DNA of 64,000 nucleotides. Source: an uncultured Sunxiuqinia sp. (GTDB lineage: Bacteria; Bacteroidota; Bacteroidia; Bacteroidales; Prolixibacteraceae). The notes under the pieces are model-generated. The model saw nothing but the letters and a program-made list of their open reading frames with translations. It searched no databases and was not told where the DNA came from. The translations under genes and the position numbers were made by a program. This document shows positions 63,887 to 64,000 of this stretch, piece after piece. The stretch covers positions 124,001 to 188,000 of the forward strand of contig NZ_OY782772.1 in NCBI RefSeq assembly GCF_963678245.1, given 5' to 3'. How positions within the stretch are numbered: position 1 is the stretch's first letter; each line of letters begins with the position of its first letter.

Positions 63887-64000
63887 CTAAAGGGAAAGAA
63901 TATATGCTGTCAGGCTTTCTTTTTCCTGTAAATCCATTTTTTTCCTAATACTGTAACGAATATTTTCAACAGTCCTGATACTTCTATTTGTTATGTTTGC
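63887..64000 (-). CDS. LuxR-type helix-turn-helix regulator, C-terminal end
   Basis: The last 37 codons of a gene that extends beyond the window. NRSIRTVENIRYSIRKKMDL then ESLTAYILSL is the recognition-helix end of a LuxR/GerE domain as found in Bacteroidota regulators with propeller or TPR sensor parts. The rest is outside the window, so the class is a guess. Confidence 0.75.
   Translation of the reverse strand, partial: ANITNRSIRTVENIRYSIRKKMDLQEKESLTAYILSL

Noticed and set aside
1-64000. tRNA or rRNA genes
   Set aside because: I found no cloverleaf-like or rRNA-like sequence by eye; a tRNAscan run would settle it.

Overview
The window looks like a chromosomal segment of a Bacteroidota bacterium, probably a polysaccharide-degrading member of the Bacteroidales/Marinilabiliales group. 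The reasons are the rplU-rpmA-serS block, the sulfatase, GH28 and DUF4861 genes typical of glycan-using Bacteroidota, a TTG/TAnnTTTG-type promoter, a DUF3408/MobC/relaxase module, and a LuxR-type helix-turn-helix tail of the kind found in Bacteroidota regulators. This placement is inference from gene content; there is no rRNA gene in the window.

Layout. (1) 1-14,245 is core chromosome: the end of a sulfatase, a GH28 pectinase-like enzyme, serS, rpmA, rplU, a DUF151 nuclease-like protein, a NupC transporter, a xylose-type binding protein, thyA and folA, DUF4861 and DUF805 proteins, and two tandem lipid A acyltransferase paralogues. Between about 2.7 and 8.2 kb nearly every gene, including essential ones, carries frameshifts, which points to sequence errors rather than gene decay. 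(2) About 15,017-48,364 is an integron-like gene-cassette array of about 21 cassettes. Each has a gene (or no gene) on the + strand followed by a 125-200 bp imperfect palindrome that starts with xxxTAAC or xxxCAAC and ends with GTTxxxx. In every cassette with both ends preserved (18), its first 9-10 bases are the reverse complement of the bases that open its own palindrome, two of them with one mismatch. This is what circularisation by recombination at G^TT in an attC site would leave. One 605-bp cassette occurs twice, cut exactly at GTT, and another gene-less cassette is tandemly duplicated. No integron integrase is in the window.

The cassettes are rich in defence-like genes: a five-gene type I-like restriction system (XRE, HsdM, HsdS, AAA ATPase, HNH nuclease), two PD-(D/E)XK-type proteins, a SEFIR protein, a HEPN protein, a DUF4238 protein and an AAA/DUF4143 ATPase. 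There are also small membrane proteins, an acyltransferase, a secreted beta-propeller, a TPR protein and an ECF sigma factor with a cupin. Two IS3-family and two IS110-family copies sit inside the array. The first IS110 copy lies within the left arm of an attC-like site, and its non-coding upstream segment, a bridge-RNA candidate, is tandemly duplicated.

(3) About 48,365-57,175 is a mobilizable element: tandem tyrosine recombinases, two excisionase-like helix-turn-helix proteins, DUF3408, MobC, a relaxase, a membrane coiled-coil protein, a broken methyltransferase-like gene and a second, decayed recombinase pair. Its left edge cuts an attC-like site in half and its right edge abuts the last codons of a FabH-like gene. 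(4) 57,572-64,000 is chromosome again: two hybrid or sensor histidine kinases, a response regulator, an unknown polytopic membrane protein and the tail of a LuxR-type regulator, all on the minus strand.
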